From Clostridium sp. (GTDB lineage Bacteria > Bacillota > Clostridia > Clostridiales > Clostridiaceae): a stretch of 8,176 bases of DNA. The notes under the pieces were generated by a model, which was not told the origin of the DNA, did not search any database, and saw only the letters and a program-made list of their open reading frames with translations. This document shows positions 1 through 6,937 of this stretch, piece by piece. Position numbers and translations under genes: made by a program. The stretch lies in NCBI GenBank assembly GCA_003539755.1, contig DPOH01000094.1, positions 1 to 8,176 on the forward strand, in the 5' to 3' direction. The stretch's first letter is position 1; every line of letters begins with the position of its first letter.

Positions 1-1
1 A

Positions 2-103
2 GATAATGCTATGGCTCAGGAATTATTATATATGAGCATTGGAACAGGGATTTTAGAAATGAACAGCAGGGGGCAAGGATTCATTAATTATAGATATCTT
101 TAG
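2..103 (+). CDS. cas6: Cas6 CRISPR repeat endoribonuclease, C-terminal fragment (5' end outside window)
   Basis: The frame is open from base 2 to the TAG at 101-103 and encodes 33 residues, so only the C-terminus of the gene is present. The tail contains GTGILEMNSRGQGFINYR, which matches the glycine-rich loop (G-x-G-x-x-x-x-N-S-x-G-x-G-F) that closes the second ferredoxin-like fold of Cas6 proteins. In the family, Cas6 cuts pre-crRNA within each repeat and, in type I-B, usually stays on the crRNA 3' end as part of Cascade. The catalytic residues would lie upstream and cannot be assessed. Its place directly before cas8b is the usual type I-B order in Clostridia. The call rests on a short motif plus strong gene context. 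Confidence 0.85.
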   Translation, partial: DNAMAQELLYMSIGTGILEMNSRGQGFINYRYL

Positions 104-110
104 TTGATTG

Positions 111-119
111 AGGAGGTGA
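111..119 (+). promoter_or_regulatory. Strong Shine-Dalgarno for cas8b, pointing to a TTG start at 128
   Basis: AGGAGGTGA is a near-perfect complement of the 16S rRNA 3' end. It lies 8 nt before an in-frame TTG at 128-130. The longer reading from TTG at 104 would place this site inside the coding region with no SD of its own. A GTG at 116 overlaps the site itself and so is an unlikely start. The SD therefore decides the start in favour of TTG 128. Confidence 0.75.
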
Positions 120-127
120 ATCAGGAG

Positions 128-1894
128 TTGCTAAAAGAATGTCTAAAAATATTTAAGAAGGAACTTAACGAAAAGGGTGAAGGAATTATTATTGACACTT
201 ATGTACCAGCAGAAGGGACATACATTATAGTTTCACCTAAAGATGATTCCTATGAAATAAAAGAAGCAGTTAATATTAAATACAATAAGAAAACTAAAGA
301 ACTTGAGGGTAAGGCTAATAAGTATTTTAATTATTTATGTGAGTGTGACTATAATAGTGCATTAATTGAAATGAATAAGCCTATTGATGGAAAGAAGATA
401 ATTCATAGCAATAACTATTTATCATTCTGGATAAAGAAGGAAAGCTTGAGTAATGGAAAGCTTACAAATGATATAATAGATAATTTTTATAGTGTACTTT
501 CAAATCCAGAAATTAAATATTCTAAAAAGCCAAAGCAAGCTGCATTATATAAAGCTGTTGAAGAGGAAATCGGTAGGCCAGATGCAGAATTGATTGATAG
601 GATAAAGTTATGGATTAAGGATAATATTTTCAATTTAGATGTTGAGATAAGAGGAAAAGATTATTTGAAGATATTCTTTGAATATCCAATAGATGAGTAT
701 AAAAGAGAAGGCAGAAGGTATCTTGTTCCTAACATATATAACAGTAATGATTATAATGTTGAAGTAAATAATAAAATATTTGGTCTTCCAAGTGATAATA
801 TGGGGCTTAATGCTAAAAAACCTTACTTAGAAAATAAGAGCAGAAAAATTTCTGTACCTTATCTGATTGATGAAGATGAAGTTATACTTCAAAAGAAGTT
901 TTTTGATTATCTTATGAATAACGCAGCAGTTGGTAAATACAATTTATATATTAATACTGATGATGATTGTAAGAGGAGATTCGAATTTTTTGAAAACGGA
1001 AATATGCAAGATAGTAGTTTTAATGGATTGTATCTAAGAATTCAAAAGGGAATGGAAGTTGAAATACATGACTATGATGTAATATCAGGATATAGATATA
1101 ATCTTTCAACAGAATTTACTTTTAAGAAGATTATAGATTTTGATGCTTCTTTAATAAATAGCAATATACCTAAGTACGGTAAATGCAGGAATTTGGGAGA
1201 CCTTCAGAATCTATTGAATGAAGTATTATTTTCAAAATGTCTTAAGAACAATTATTTTACTGAACCAAAAGATATTAATATTACTGATAGTTCAGTTAAG
1301 AGCAACCTTTTATTATCTAAGGGAATTTTGTTCAATTATTTCTATAAGGGCGTTGACAATGGAGTAGAAAAGCTTCTTGACAAGGTTTCTTTGAATCTTG
1401 TAAAAGGTTCAATTGCCAACGGATATAGAAAGGCAATTCATCAGTTTAACTTGAGATGGTCATTAAAGGAATATTTTAAGAAAGGAAATGATAATATGGC
1501 AGATACTATTTCTAGTATTAAAGACAGCTTAAGAAATAAGATTAATTCTGAGTATACAGATTCAATAACTAATGATACAGAATATTATTTCGCAGTAGGG
1601 CAGATGGTAAGTTATTTATTATCTAAGAATAAAGGTAAAAAGAAGGTTCAATCTCTTGCTAATCCTTTTATTAATGGAAAGAATAATGAGGTTATAAAGG
1701 AAAAGCTAAGAAACTTTTATAAAAGATATAACTACGATATAGATATGAGCGGAAAAAGATTTAAGAATTTATATGCTATGATTCTAAGTTATGAGCCTGA
1801 TTCAAAGGTAGATCAGGATATGATAATTGCAGGATATCTTCATAGTAATTTAATTTATGAAAGCAATAAAAAAGGAGATGTAGTAAATGAATAA
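128..1894 (+). CDS. cas8b: Type I-B Cascade large subunit Cas8b (TM1802/Csh1-like)
   Basis: This is the large subunit of the type I-B Cascade, which in the family recognises the PAM and helps recruit Cas3. The protein is 588 aa from the preferred TTG at 128; the frame stays open to a TTG at 104 (596 aa, the numbering used here). The central segment GLNAKKPYLENKSRK (residues 234-248), followed by VPYLI, looks like the conserved core of Cas8b/TM1802 proteins. The stretch around IIHSNNYLSF (99-108) also fits. The last ~130 residues are charged and predicted helical (YYFAVGQMVSYLL at 494-506), as expected of the fused small-subunit domain. The start lies 24 nt after cas6, and the stop overlaps the cas7 start by 8 nt, so translation is probably coupled. 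Cas8 families diverge greatly; the identification comes from the core motif, the size and the position between cas6 and cas7. Confidence 0.9.
   Translation: MLKECLKIFKKELNEKGEGIIIDTYVPAEGTYIIVSPKDDSYEIKEAVNIKYNKKTKELEGKANKYFNYLCECDYNSALIEMNKPIDGKKIIHSNNYLSFWIKKESLSNGKLTNDIIDNFYSVLSNPEIKYSKKPKQAALYKAVEEEIGRPDAELIDRIKLWIKDNIFNLDVEIRGKDYLKIFFEYPIDEYKREGRRYLVPNIYNSNDYNVEVNNKIFGLPSDNMGLNAKKPYLENKSRKISVPYLIDEDEVILQKKFFDYLMNNAAVGKYNLYINTDDDCKRRFEFFENGNMQDSSFNGLYLRIQKGMEVEIHDYDVISGYRYNLSTEFTFKKIIDFDASLINSNIPKYGKCRNLGDLQNLLNEVLFSKCLKNNYFTEPKDINITDSSVKSNLLLSKGILFNYFYKGVDNGVEKLLDKVSLNLVKGSIANGYRKAIHQFNLRWSLKEYFKKGNDNMADTISSIKDSLRNKINSEYTDSITNDTEYYFAVGQMVSYLLSKNKGKKKVQSLANPFINGKNNEVIKEKLRNFYKRYNYDIDMSGKRFKNLYAMILSYEPDSKVDQDMIIAGYLHSNLIYESNKKGDVVNE
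1481..1486 (+). promoter_or_regulatory. Internal ribosome binding site within cas8b, for Cas11b
   Basis: AAAGGA lies inside the cas8b frame, 9 nt before the in-frame ATG at 1496-1498. The spacing and strength match those of the other genes here (cas7, cas4 and cas2 each have an AAAGGAG-like site about 8 nt before ATG). A nearby ATG at 1488 is out of frame. The site marks the start expected for an independently translated small subunit. Confidence 0.6.
1496..1894 (+). CDS. cas11b: Putative Cascade small subunit Cas11b, translated from an internal start in cas8b
   Basis: An in-frame ATG at codon 465 of cas8b (596-aa numbering) has its own SD and would yield a 132-residue protein sharing the Cas8b stop. 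It begins MADTISSIKDSLRNK and ends at the Cas8b C-terminus; it is rich in Lys and looks mostly helical. Type I-B, I-C and I-D systems are known to make Cas11 this way, by internal translation of the large-subunit gene. Several copies of the product line the Cascade belly and contact the displaced strand. The length matches typical small subunits (about 110-150 aa), and no separate cas11 gene exists in the window. That this particular start is used is inference from SD spacing, size and family precedent. Confidence 0.65.
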   Translation: MADTISSIKDSLRNKINSEYTDSITNDTEYYFAVGQMVSYLLSKNKGKKKVQSLANPFINGKNNEVIKEKLRNFYKRYNYDIDMSGKRFKNLYAMILSYEPDSKVDQDMIIAGYLHSNLIYESNKKGDVVNE

Positions 1895-2861
1895 TAGAGT
1901 TTATGGAATATTAGGTATTTCTTCAATAATGGCAAACTGGAATGCTGATTTTACAGGATATCCAAAGACAACTTCTGACGGAGATACTTTTGGAAGCGAT
2001 AAAGCACTTAAATATCCAACAAAAAAGATGTGGGATAATGAAGGCGAAAAGGTTCTTTATATAAAGTCAATGAAATTCTCAAGCAATGATAAAAAGGGAG
2101 AAACAACTCTTGTTCCAAGATCCCTTAAAGAAAGATATGAACAGCTTTTTGAAATTGATGATTTAAAGAACTGTAAAGATACAAGAGAAGTTTTAACTAA
2201 TTTATTTAAAGCAATCGATGTTAAAAACTTCGGTGCAACTTTTGCTGAAGCTGGGAATAATATTTCTATAACAGGTGCAGTACAAATTGGACAGGGATTT
2301 AACAAATATGAAGATACAAATCCTGAAGAACAACAAATTTTATCACCATTCAGAGATGCTACTAAGGATGGTGCGAAGAAAGCAAAGAGCAGTGATGAGG
2401 ATTCAAGCGATGAAGCTAAAAATTCTACTCTAGGTACTAAAATAGTCAGCAATGAAGCTCATTATTTCTATCCATTTTCAATTAATCCACTAGCTTATAG
2501 GGAATTTATAGAACTTGGTGTAACTGATGGGTACACAGATGAGGATTATAGTAAATTTAAGAAGACAGCCCTTGTAAGCACAACATCATTTGCTACTAAT
2601 TCCAAGGTTGGATGTGAAAATGAATTTGCATTATTTGTAGAAGGAGAAAGTGATTTATATCTTCCAAATTTATCTGAGTATGTGGACTTTGTGAAAGTTG
2701 CTGAAAAGAACACTATCAAACTTAATTGTTCTGATCTTTTAAATTCTTTAAAGGATAAAATAAAATCTGTTGAAATCTATTATAACCCTTATACTACAGT
2801 TCTTGAATCTAACATAGAAGGAGCTAAAATTTATAATATATTTACACAAGAAGAGGTGTAA
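1887..2861 (+). CDS. cas7: Type I-B Cascade backbone subunit Cas7
   Basis: Cas7 subunits polymerise along the crRNA spacer to form the Cascade backbone. The 324-aa protein starts with VYGILGISSIMANWNADF and then DGDTFGSDKALKYPTKKMW (residues 31-49). This resembles the N-terminal RRM-like core of the Cas7/DevR family, in which a short RNA-contacting loop is followed by a conserved Lys/Arg helix. Residues 127-141 (SITGAVQIGQGFNKY) match the conserved GxVQxGxxxN-type strand. The region from NPLAYREF onward (200-250) is the usual second half of the fold. Residues about 156-183 are a Ser/Lys/Asp/Glu-rich low-complexity insert. The ATG lies within the last codons of cas8b (8-bp overlap), with AAAGGAGA 8 nt upstream. 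The exact subfamily label (Csh2 versus Cst2-like) cannot be fixed from inspection. Confidence 0.92.
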   Translation: MNNRVYGILGISSIMANWNADFTGYPKTTSDGDTFGSDKALKYPTKKMWDNEGEKVLYIKSMKFSSNDKKGETTLVPRSLKERYEQLFEIDDLKNCKDTREVLTNLFKAIDVKNFGATFAEAGNNISITGAVQIGQGFNKYEDTNPEEQQILSPFRDATKDGAKKAKSSDEDSSDEAKNSTLGTKIVSNEAHYFYPFSINPLAYREFIELGVTDGYTDEDYSKFKKTALVSTTSFATNSKVGCENEFALFVEGESDLYLPNLSEYVDFVKVAEKNTIKLNCSDLLNSLKDKIKSVEIYYNPYTTVLESNIEGAKIYNIFTQEEV

Positions 2862-2864
2862 AGA

Positions 2865-3650
2865 ATGAAGATTTTGAAATTTACTTTAAAGGGAAAGACA
2901 GGATTCTTTAAGAAACCTGATGTTAATACTTATCTTTATTTTACTTATGGAAATATTCATAGAGTTGCTCTTCTTGGAATGTTTGGAGCAGTCCTTGGCT
3001 TAAGTGGTTATAATGCAATGAAGCTTAAGGAATCATTAAAAAATAAGGATAAAAAGAATAAGATAGAGAATAAATCTGAGTATCCTGAATTTTATGAAAA
3101 ATTAAAGGATTTAAAAGTGGCGGTTACTCCTAATGCTGAACGTGGATGTATATCTAAAAAAGTGCAGGTGTTTAATAATTCTGTTGGATATGCTTCAAAG
3201 GAGCAGGGAGGTAATTTAATAGTCAAAGAACAGTGGCTTGAGAATCCTTCATGGGATATATATGTAGCAATCGAAGATGAAATATCAGAAAAGCTTGCAG
3301 AGTATATATTAAGTAATAAAGCCGTATATCAGCCTTATCTCGGCAAGAACGACCATTATGCTGACATTATGAATGCTCAGCTTATTGATGCAGCAGAAGC
3401 AGATGATGTAAATAGAATACACTGCTTATTTAAGAAGGATGATTTTAATATCATATTTGAAGATGAGGAAGATGAGGATGATGAAGTTATGGACGACTTG
3501 TTCAAATATGAAGAAAGACTTCCTGCTGCATTAAATCGTGATACTAATATGTATGAATCTTGTACATTTGTATTTACAAATATGAAAGTCAGGAGCAAGG
3601 GTGGCTGTACTATTTACAAGGCTGATGATAAAAATATAGTTTTTTCTTAG
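2865..3650 (+). CDS. cas5: Type I-B Cascade subunit Cas5
   Basis: Cas5 caps the crRNA 5' handle and links Cas8 to the Cas7 filament. The 261-aa product opens with ILKFTLKGKTGFFKKPDVNT and then YGNIHRVALLGMFGAVLGL (residues 28-46). This is the Cas5 signature: a first beta strand, then a Pro/His-Arg turn and a Gly-rich hydrophobic helix. The segment YQPYLGKNDHYADI (155-168) matches the second conserved Cas5b/h motif. The hydrophobic stretch at 34-48 is part of the fold, not a membrane segment. Two low-complexity segments stand out: a Lys-rich linker at about 53-70 and an acidic run at 199-211 (EDEEDEDDEVMDD). The gene starts 3 bp after cas7, with AAGAGGTG 6 nt before the ATG. The Cas5b variant is inferred from the neighbours. 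Confidence 0.93.
   Translation: MKILKFTLKGKTGFFKKPDVNTYLYFTYGNIHRVALLGMFGAVLGLSGYNAMKLKESLKNKDKKNKIENKSEYPEFYEKLKDLKVAVTPNAERGCISKKVQVFNNSVGYASKEQGGNLIVKEQWLENPSWDIYVAIEDEISEKLAEYILSNKAVYQPYLGKNDHYADIMNAQLIDAAEADDVNRIHCLFKKDDFNIIFEDEEDEDDEVMDDLFKYEERLPAALNRDTNMYESCTFVFTNMKVRSKGGCTIYKADDKNIVFS
3613..3640 (+). promoter_or_regulatory. Weak candidate internal promoter at the 3' end of cas5
   Basis: TTTACA (3613-3618) and TATAGT (3635-3640) each match the sigma-A -35 and -10 consensus at 5 of 6 bases, with a 16-bp spacer. A transcript would begin near 3647 and run straight into the terminator-like hairpin at 3658. In DNA this AT-rich such matches arise by chance, so this is only a candidate for driving cas3 and the adaptation genes. 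Confidence 0.25.
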
Positions 3651-3657
3651 ATAAACT

Positions 3658-3680
3658 GGAGGGGGGACCCTCCTTTTTTT
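3658..3680 (+). terminator. Intrinsic terminator or attenuator between cas5 and cas3
   Basis: GGAGGG (3658-3663) pairs perfectly with CCCTCC (3668-3673) around a GGGA tetraloop of the GNRA type, followed by seven T's (3674-3680). This is a textbook Rho-independent terminator shape, starting 8 nt after the cas5 stop. It works only for + strand transcripts, since the complement lacks a U-tract. It sits in the middle of an otherwise tightly packed operon, so it probably acts as a partial terminator that lowers expression of cas3-cas4-cas1-cas2 relative to the Cascade genes. The stem is short (6 bp) but all but one pair are G:C. Confidence 0.8.
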
Positions 3681-3710
3681 GAAATAAAAGATTGATATGG
3701 AGGCGATTAA

Positions 3711-6338
3711 ATGTATTTTGATAATATTGACATTATTGACCTGAACAAAATCATAAGTAAGGATTATAACTTCTATGCTCATTTAAAAAATATAGATAAT
3801 GATAGCGGTATGAGCATTGTAAGAGAGTATTTAAGTGAGCATACAAGTTTGTGTTATAAGTATTTTAACAATATATGTGCATCAAAAAATCTATTTGAGG
3901 TATTCTCTAATTTTGAAGAGTGTTATTTAAAGGATGCTTCTAATGAGGTTGTTGCTATATTTAGGGAAATACTTATAAATACAATATGTTTCCATGATGT
4001 AGGAAAGATAAACCCTTATTTTCAGATAAAGAATATGAATAATACTATTGATGAAGATACATGGGCATTTAGTCCGGTAGGTTCAAGACATTCAATTATT
4101 TCATCAGTATTATATATTGATTATTATCTTGATAAAGTACTTTCCTTAGAAAACAAGGAAGAAAAGAAGAAATTAAGGCTGCTTTTATTTATTAATGCTT
4201 ATGTGATTTCAAAGCATCATAGCAATCTTGATGAATTTTTTGATTTTCTAAACACATTTATATCTAAAGAGAATGGACCAAAGGATGGAATAGATGTAAT
4301 AGAAATCTTTAATGATAATTATAAAAACGTATATTTGAAAGAATTTAAACTATCAGCTAAGAAAGCAGAAAAGCAGAGTGGTTATACTAAAAAGTTTGTA
4401 AATGGAGTAACATTAGAAGAATCCGTTTATCTATATACATATTGTAAGCTTATGTTTTCTCTGCTTGTTGCCTGTGATTATTATGCTACTACAGAATTTA
4501 TGAGTGGTACTGAAATCACAAGCTTTGGGGATATCGAAGAGATAGAAGAAATTTATGATGTATATAAAGATACAGACGTATATTGCAGCATAAGGGAGTA
4601 TGAAAAAGAAGAATATTTCAAAGAAAATAAGGATTTTAAAGATGAGAAGGAAATTAATATATTAAGAAATGAGATGTTTCTTGATAGTGAAAAGGAGCTT
4701 ATTAAATATAAGGATAAAAATATATTTTTTCTTGAAGCACCCACAGGCAGTGGAAAGAGCAATGTTTCTATGAACTTGAGCTTTAAGCTTATTGAGGATA
4801 ATAACAGCTTAAAGAAGATATTTTATGTATATCCTTTTAATACTCTTGTTGAGCAGAACCTTAATACATTATATAAGACATTTGGTGAGAATAAAGAGAT
4901 GCTTGAGAAAGCAGCGGTTATAAATTCTGTATACCCAATAAAGGTTGATATTGATGAAGATTTTGAAGATGAGGAAAAGTATAAGGAATATTCGAAGGCA
5001 CTTTTGAATCGCCAGTTTTTGAATTATCCATTAGTTCTTACTACTCATGTGAGTTTGTTTAATACTATGTTTGGGTATTCAAAGGAGAATTCTTTTGCAT
5101 TCCATCAGCTTGCACATTCTGTAATAGTTTTAGATGAAATTCAAAGCTATAAAAATATAATATGGAGCGAAATAATTTCGTTTTTAAATGGATTTGCAAA
5201 AATATTGGGTATGAAGATTATTATAATGTCTGCAACTCTTCCAGACCTTGAAGCATTAATACCTGATAATTATAAGTATGATAATAGTGTAAGCCTAATT
5301 AAGGATAGAAATAAGTTTTTTTCTAATCCATTGTTTAAAGAACGTGTAAAGGTCAATTATGAGCTTTTAGATGATGAGGATACGCTTTATGAGTTATATA
5401 ATCATGTGAAAGAAAACGGAAAGCGTAAAAAGAAGATTTTGATTGAGTTTATTAAAAAAAAGAGTGCATATGATTTTTATAATGAACTTAAGGATGATTT
5501 TGCTCATAAGGATGATATTCCTGTTTTAGAGCTTATGACTGGTGATGATAATGTTATAGAAAGGTATAGAATATTGAAATCTATAAATTCTGAAGAGGCT
5601 ATTCGTAGAGGAATTATTCTTGTTGCAACTCAAGTAATTGAGGCTGGAGTTGATATTGATATGGATATTGGGTATAAGGATATATCTAAGCTTGATAGTG
5701 ATGAACAGTTTATGGGAAGGATAAATAGGTCTTGCAGGAACTCTGGAGAGGTTTATTTTTTTAATCTTGATAAGACGGATTCTATTTATAAGAATGATTT
5801 AAGGGCTAATAAGGATTTAAGCCTTTTAGATGATGAAATGAAAAATATATTGCTTAATAAAAACTTTTCAGAATATTATAAGCCGGTTCTTGATCTTATA
5901 CGCAAGAATTATAATGAATCATATAGTGACAGCAACTTAAATAATTTTTTTGAAGAATGTGTAGGGAGATTGAATTTTAAGGCAGTTGAAAAGAGGATGA
6001 GGCTTATAGATGATAATGACTGGAATATGTCTGTGTTTCTTGGACGTGTTATAAAAGATGAATATGGAAAGGAAATCCATGGAGTACAGGTGTGGAATGA
6101 TTATAAAGAGCTTCTTATGGATAATCGTATTAGTTATGCAGAAAAGCAGGTTAGACTTTCAAAAGTAAAAAGCCTTATGAATTATTTTATATATGAAATA
6201 AAGAAAAATATTGATTTGCCTTATAACGATAAAATAGGAGAATTATATTTTATTGAGAATGGAGAAAGATATTTTGAAGGTGAAAAGCTTGATAAAGAAA
6301 AATTTGCATCAGAAGGCGGATTGTTTTTAGATTTGTAG
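3711..6338 (+). CDS. cas3: Cas3 HD nuclease-helicase
   Basis: Cas3 is recruited to target-bound Cascade, nicks the displaced strand and degrades it while translocating. The 875-aa protein joins an N-terminal HD nuclease to an SF2 helicase. Likely metal ligands and partners are H44, the H95-D96 pair with K99 (FHDVGK), H127, H169-H170 and D256. Helicase motifs run in order: Walker A APTGSGKS (343-350), motif Ia around VYPFNTLVEQN (373-383), motif II DEIQ (475-478), motif III SAT (507-509), motif V VATQVIEAGVDID (638-650) and motif VI QFMGRINRSCR (666-676). The C-terminal ~180 residues form the accessory region. The length is normal for fused Cas3 and no key residue is obviously missing. Motif II is DEIQ rather than DExH, and motif VI has Phe where many SF2 proteins have the first Arg. 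GGAGG lies 7 nt before the ATG, downstream of the hairpin. Confidence 0.97.
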   Translation: MYFDNIDIIDLNKIISKDYNFYAHLKNIDNDSGMSIVREYLSEHTSLCYKYFNNICASKNLFEVFSNFEECYLKDASNEVVAIFREILINTICFHDVGKINPYFQIKNMNNTIDEDTWAFSPVGSRHSIISSVLYIDYYLDKVLSLENKEEKKKLRLLLFINAYVISKHHSNLDEFFDFLNTFISKENGPKDGIDVIEIFNDNYKNVYLKEFKLSAKKAEKQSGYTKKFVNGVTLEESVYLYTYCKLMFSLLVACDYYATTEFMSGTEITSFGDIEEIEEIYDVYKDTDVYCSIREYEKEEYFKENKDFKDEKEINILRNEMFLDSEKELIKYKDKNIFFLEAPTGSGKSNVSMNLSFKLIEDNNSLKKIFYVYPFNTLVEQNLNTLYKTFGENKEMLEKAAVINSVYPIKVDIDEDFEDEEKYKEYSKALLNRQFLNYPLVLTTHVSLFNTMFGYSKENSFAFHQLAHSVIVLDEIQSYKNIIWSEIISFLNGFAKILGMKIIIMSATLPDLEALIPDNYKYDNSVSLIKDRNKFFSNPLFKERVKVNYELLDDEDTLYELYNHVKENGKRKKKILIEFIKKKSAYDFYNELKDDFAHKDDIPVLELMTGDDNVIERYRILKSINSEEAIRRGIILVATQVIEAGVDIDMDIGYKDISKLDSDEQFMGRINRSCRNSGEVYFFNLDKTDSIYKNDLRANKDLSLLDDEMKNILLNKNFSEYYKPVLDLIRKNYNESYSDSNLNNFFEECVGRLNFKAVEKRMRLIDDNDWNMSVFLGRVIKDEYGKEIHGVQVWNDYKELLMDNRISYAEKQVRLSKVKSLMNYFIYEIKKNIDLPYNDKIGELYFIENGERYFEGEKLDKEKFASEGGLFLDL

Positions 6339-6389
6339 CTTATATCTGCGCTGCTACTTTTGGCAACGCATAAAAAAGGAGAATCAAGT

Positions 6390-6884
6390 ATGAAAGTAAA
6401 TGGTACACTTATTAATTATTTTTTTCATTGCAAAAGACAGTGTTATCTTCATGGAAACAGGCTCAATTTAGAGGATAACAGTGAGATTGTTAAAATAGGA
6501 AAGGCTATTCATGAAGAAAAAGCTGATAATTCTTCAAATTCGGAAATCTCTATAGATAATATAAAGCTTGATAAACTTACTTCAGAATATCTAACTGAGG
6601 TAAAGAAATCAGATGCAGATATTGAAGCTGGAAAGTGGCAGCTTATATATTATCTTAAAATTCTTAAGAAAGAGGGACTAATACGCAAAGGGAAACTTGA
6701 ATGTGTTGAGAAAAACAAAGGTGATAAGAAAGTTATTTATATTGAACTAACCGATGAACTTGAAGAGCAGATTGATAATTATGTACAAGAAATAACTGAG
6801 CTTATTGATGGAAATGAGGTACCTGATATTATAAATAAGCAATCATGTAAGAAATGTGCCTATTACGAATATTGTTATATTTAA
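6390..6884 (+). CDS. cas4: Cas4 RecB-family nuclease with iron-sulfur cluster (spacer adaptation)
   Basis: Cas4 trims prespacers and helps select PAM-bearing ends and orientation together with Cas1-Cas2. The ATG at 6390 has AAGGAG 8 nt upstream and gives 164 aa; a TTG at 6360 extends the frame by 10 residues but has no good SD. The likely Fe-S ligands are C14 (or C18) near the N-terminus and C153, C156 and C162 in SCKKCAYYEYC. The RecB nuclease residues are visible as H41 (GKAIHEEK), D61 (KLDKL), E70-V-K72 (the ExK motif) and Q84-xx-Y87. The length is typical of short Cas4 proteins. The gene lies 51 bp after cas3, with only a weak 5-bp inverted repeat between them, so it is probably cotranscribed with cas3 and cas1. 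Confidence 0.95.
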   Translation: MKVNGTLINYFFHCKRQCYLHGNRLNLEDNSEIVKIGKAIHEEKADNSSNSEISIDNIKLDKLTSEYLTEVKKSDADIEAGKWQLIYYLKILKKEGLIRKGKLECVEKNKGDKKVIYIELTDELEEQIDNYVQEITELIDGNEVPDIINKQSCKKCAYYEYCYI

Positions 6885-6917
6885 ATTAGAAATTGATGTT
6901 TGAATGAAGAAATTTTT

Positions 6918-6924
6918 AAGGGGG
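6918..6924 (+). promoter_or_regulatory. Poorly spaced Shine-Dalgarno before cas1
   Basis: AAGGGGG lies 13 nt before the cas1 ATG at 6938, further than the 6-9 nt seen at the other genes here. A weaker AAAGG at 6929-6933 is only 4 nt away. No other in-frame start codon exists between the ATG and the upstream TAA at 6917. Cas1 may therefore be translated less efficiently than its neighbours. Confidence 0.4.
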
Positions 6925-6937
6925 CTGTAAAGGTAGT

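Noticed and set aside
2057..2452. 131-aa open frame on the - strand
   Set aside because: It lies entirely inside cas7, has no SD-supported start, and its Ser/Leu/Phe-rich composition is that of an antisense shadow of a Lys/Glu/Asp-rich gene.
3531..3782. 83-aa open frame on the - strand across the cas5-cas3 gap
   Set aside because: It runs antisense through the cas5 end, the terminator hairpin and the cas3 start, with no recognisable motif or ribosome site.
4553..4762. 69-aa open frame on the - strand
   Set aside because: It is a Ser/Leu/Phe-rich shadow of the Cas3 region leading into Walker A.
6335..6361. GTAGC/GCTAC inverted repeat followed by TTTT after the cas3 stop, as a possible terminator
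   Set aside because: The stem is only 5 bp with a 13-nt loop and only four T's; too weak to call in this setting.
6360..6389. TTG 6360 as the start of cas4
   Set aside because: The ATG at 6390 has AAGGAG at 8-nt spacing and begins where family homology (KVNGTLINYFFHCKRQC) begins; the ten upstream residues have no support.
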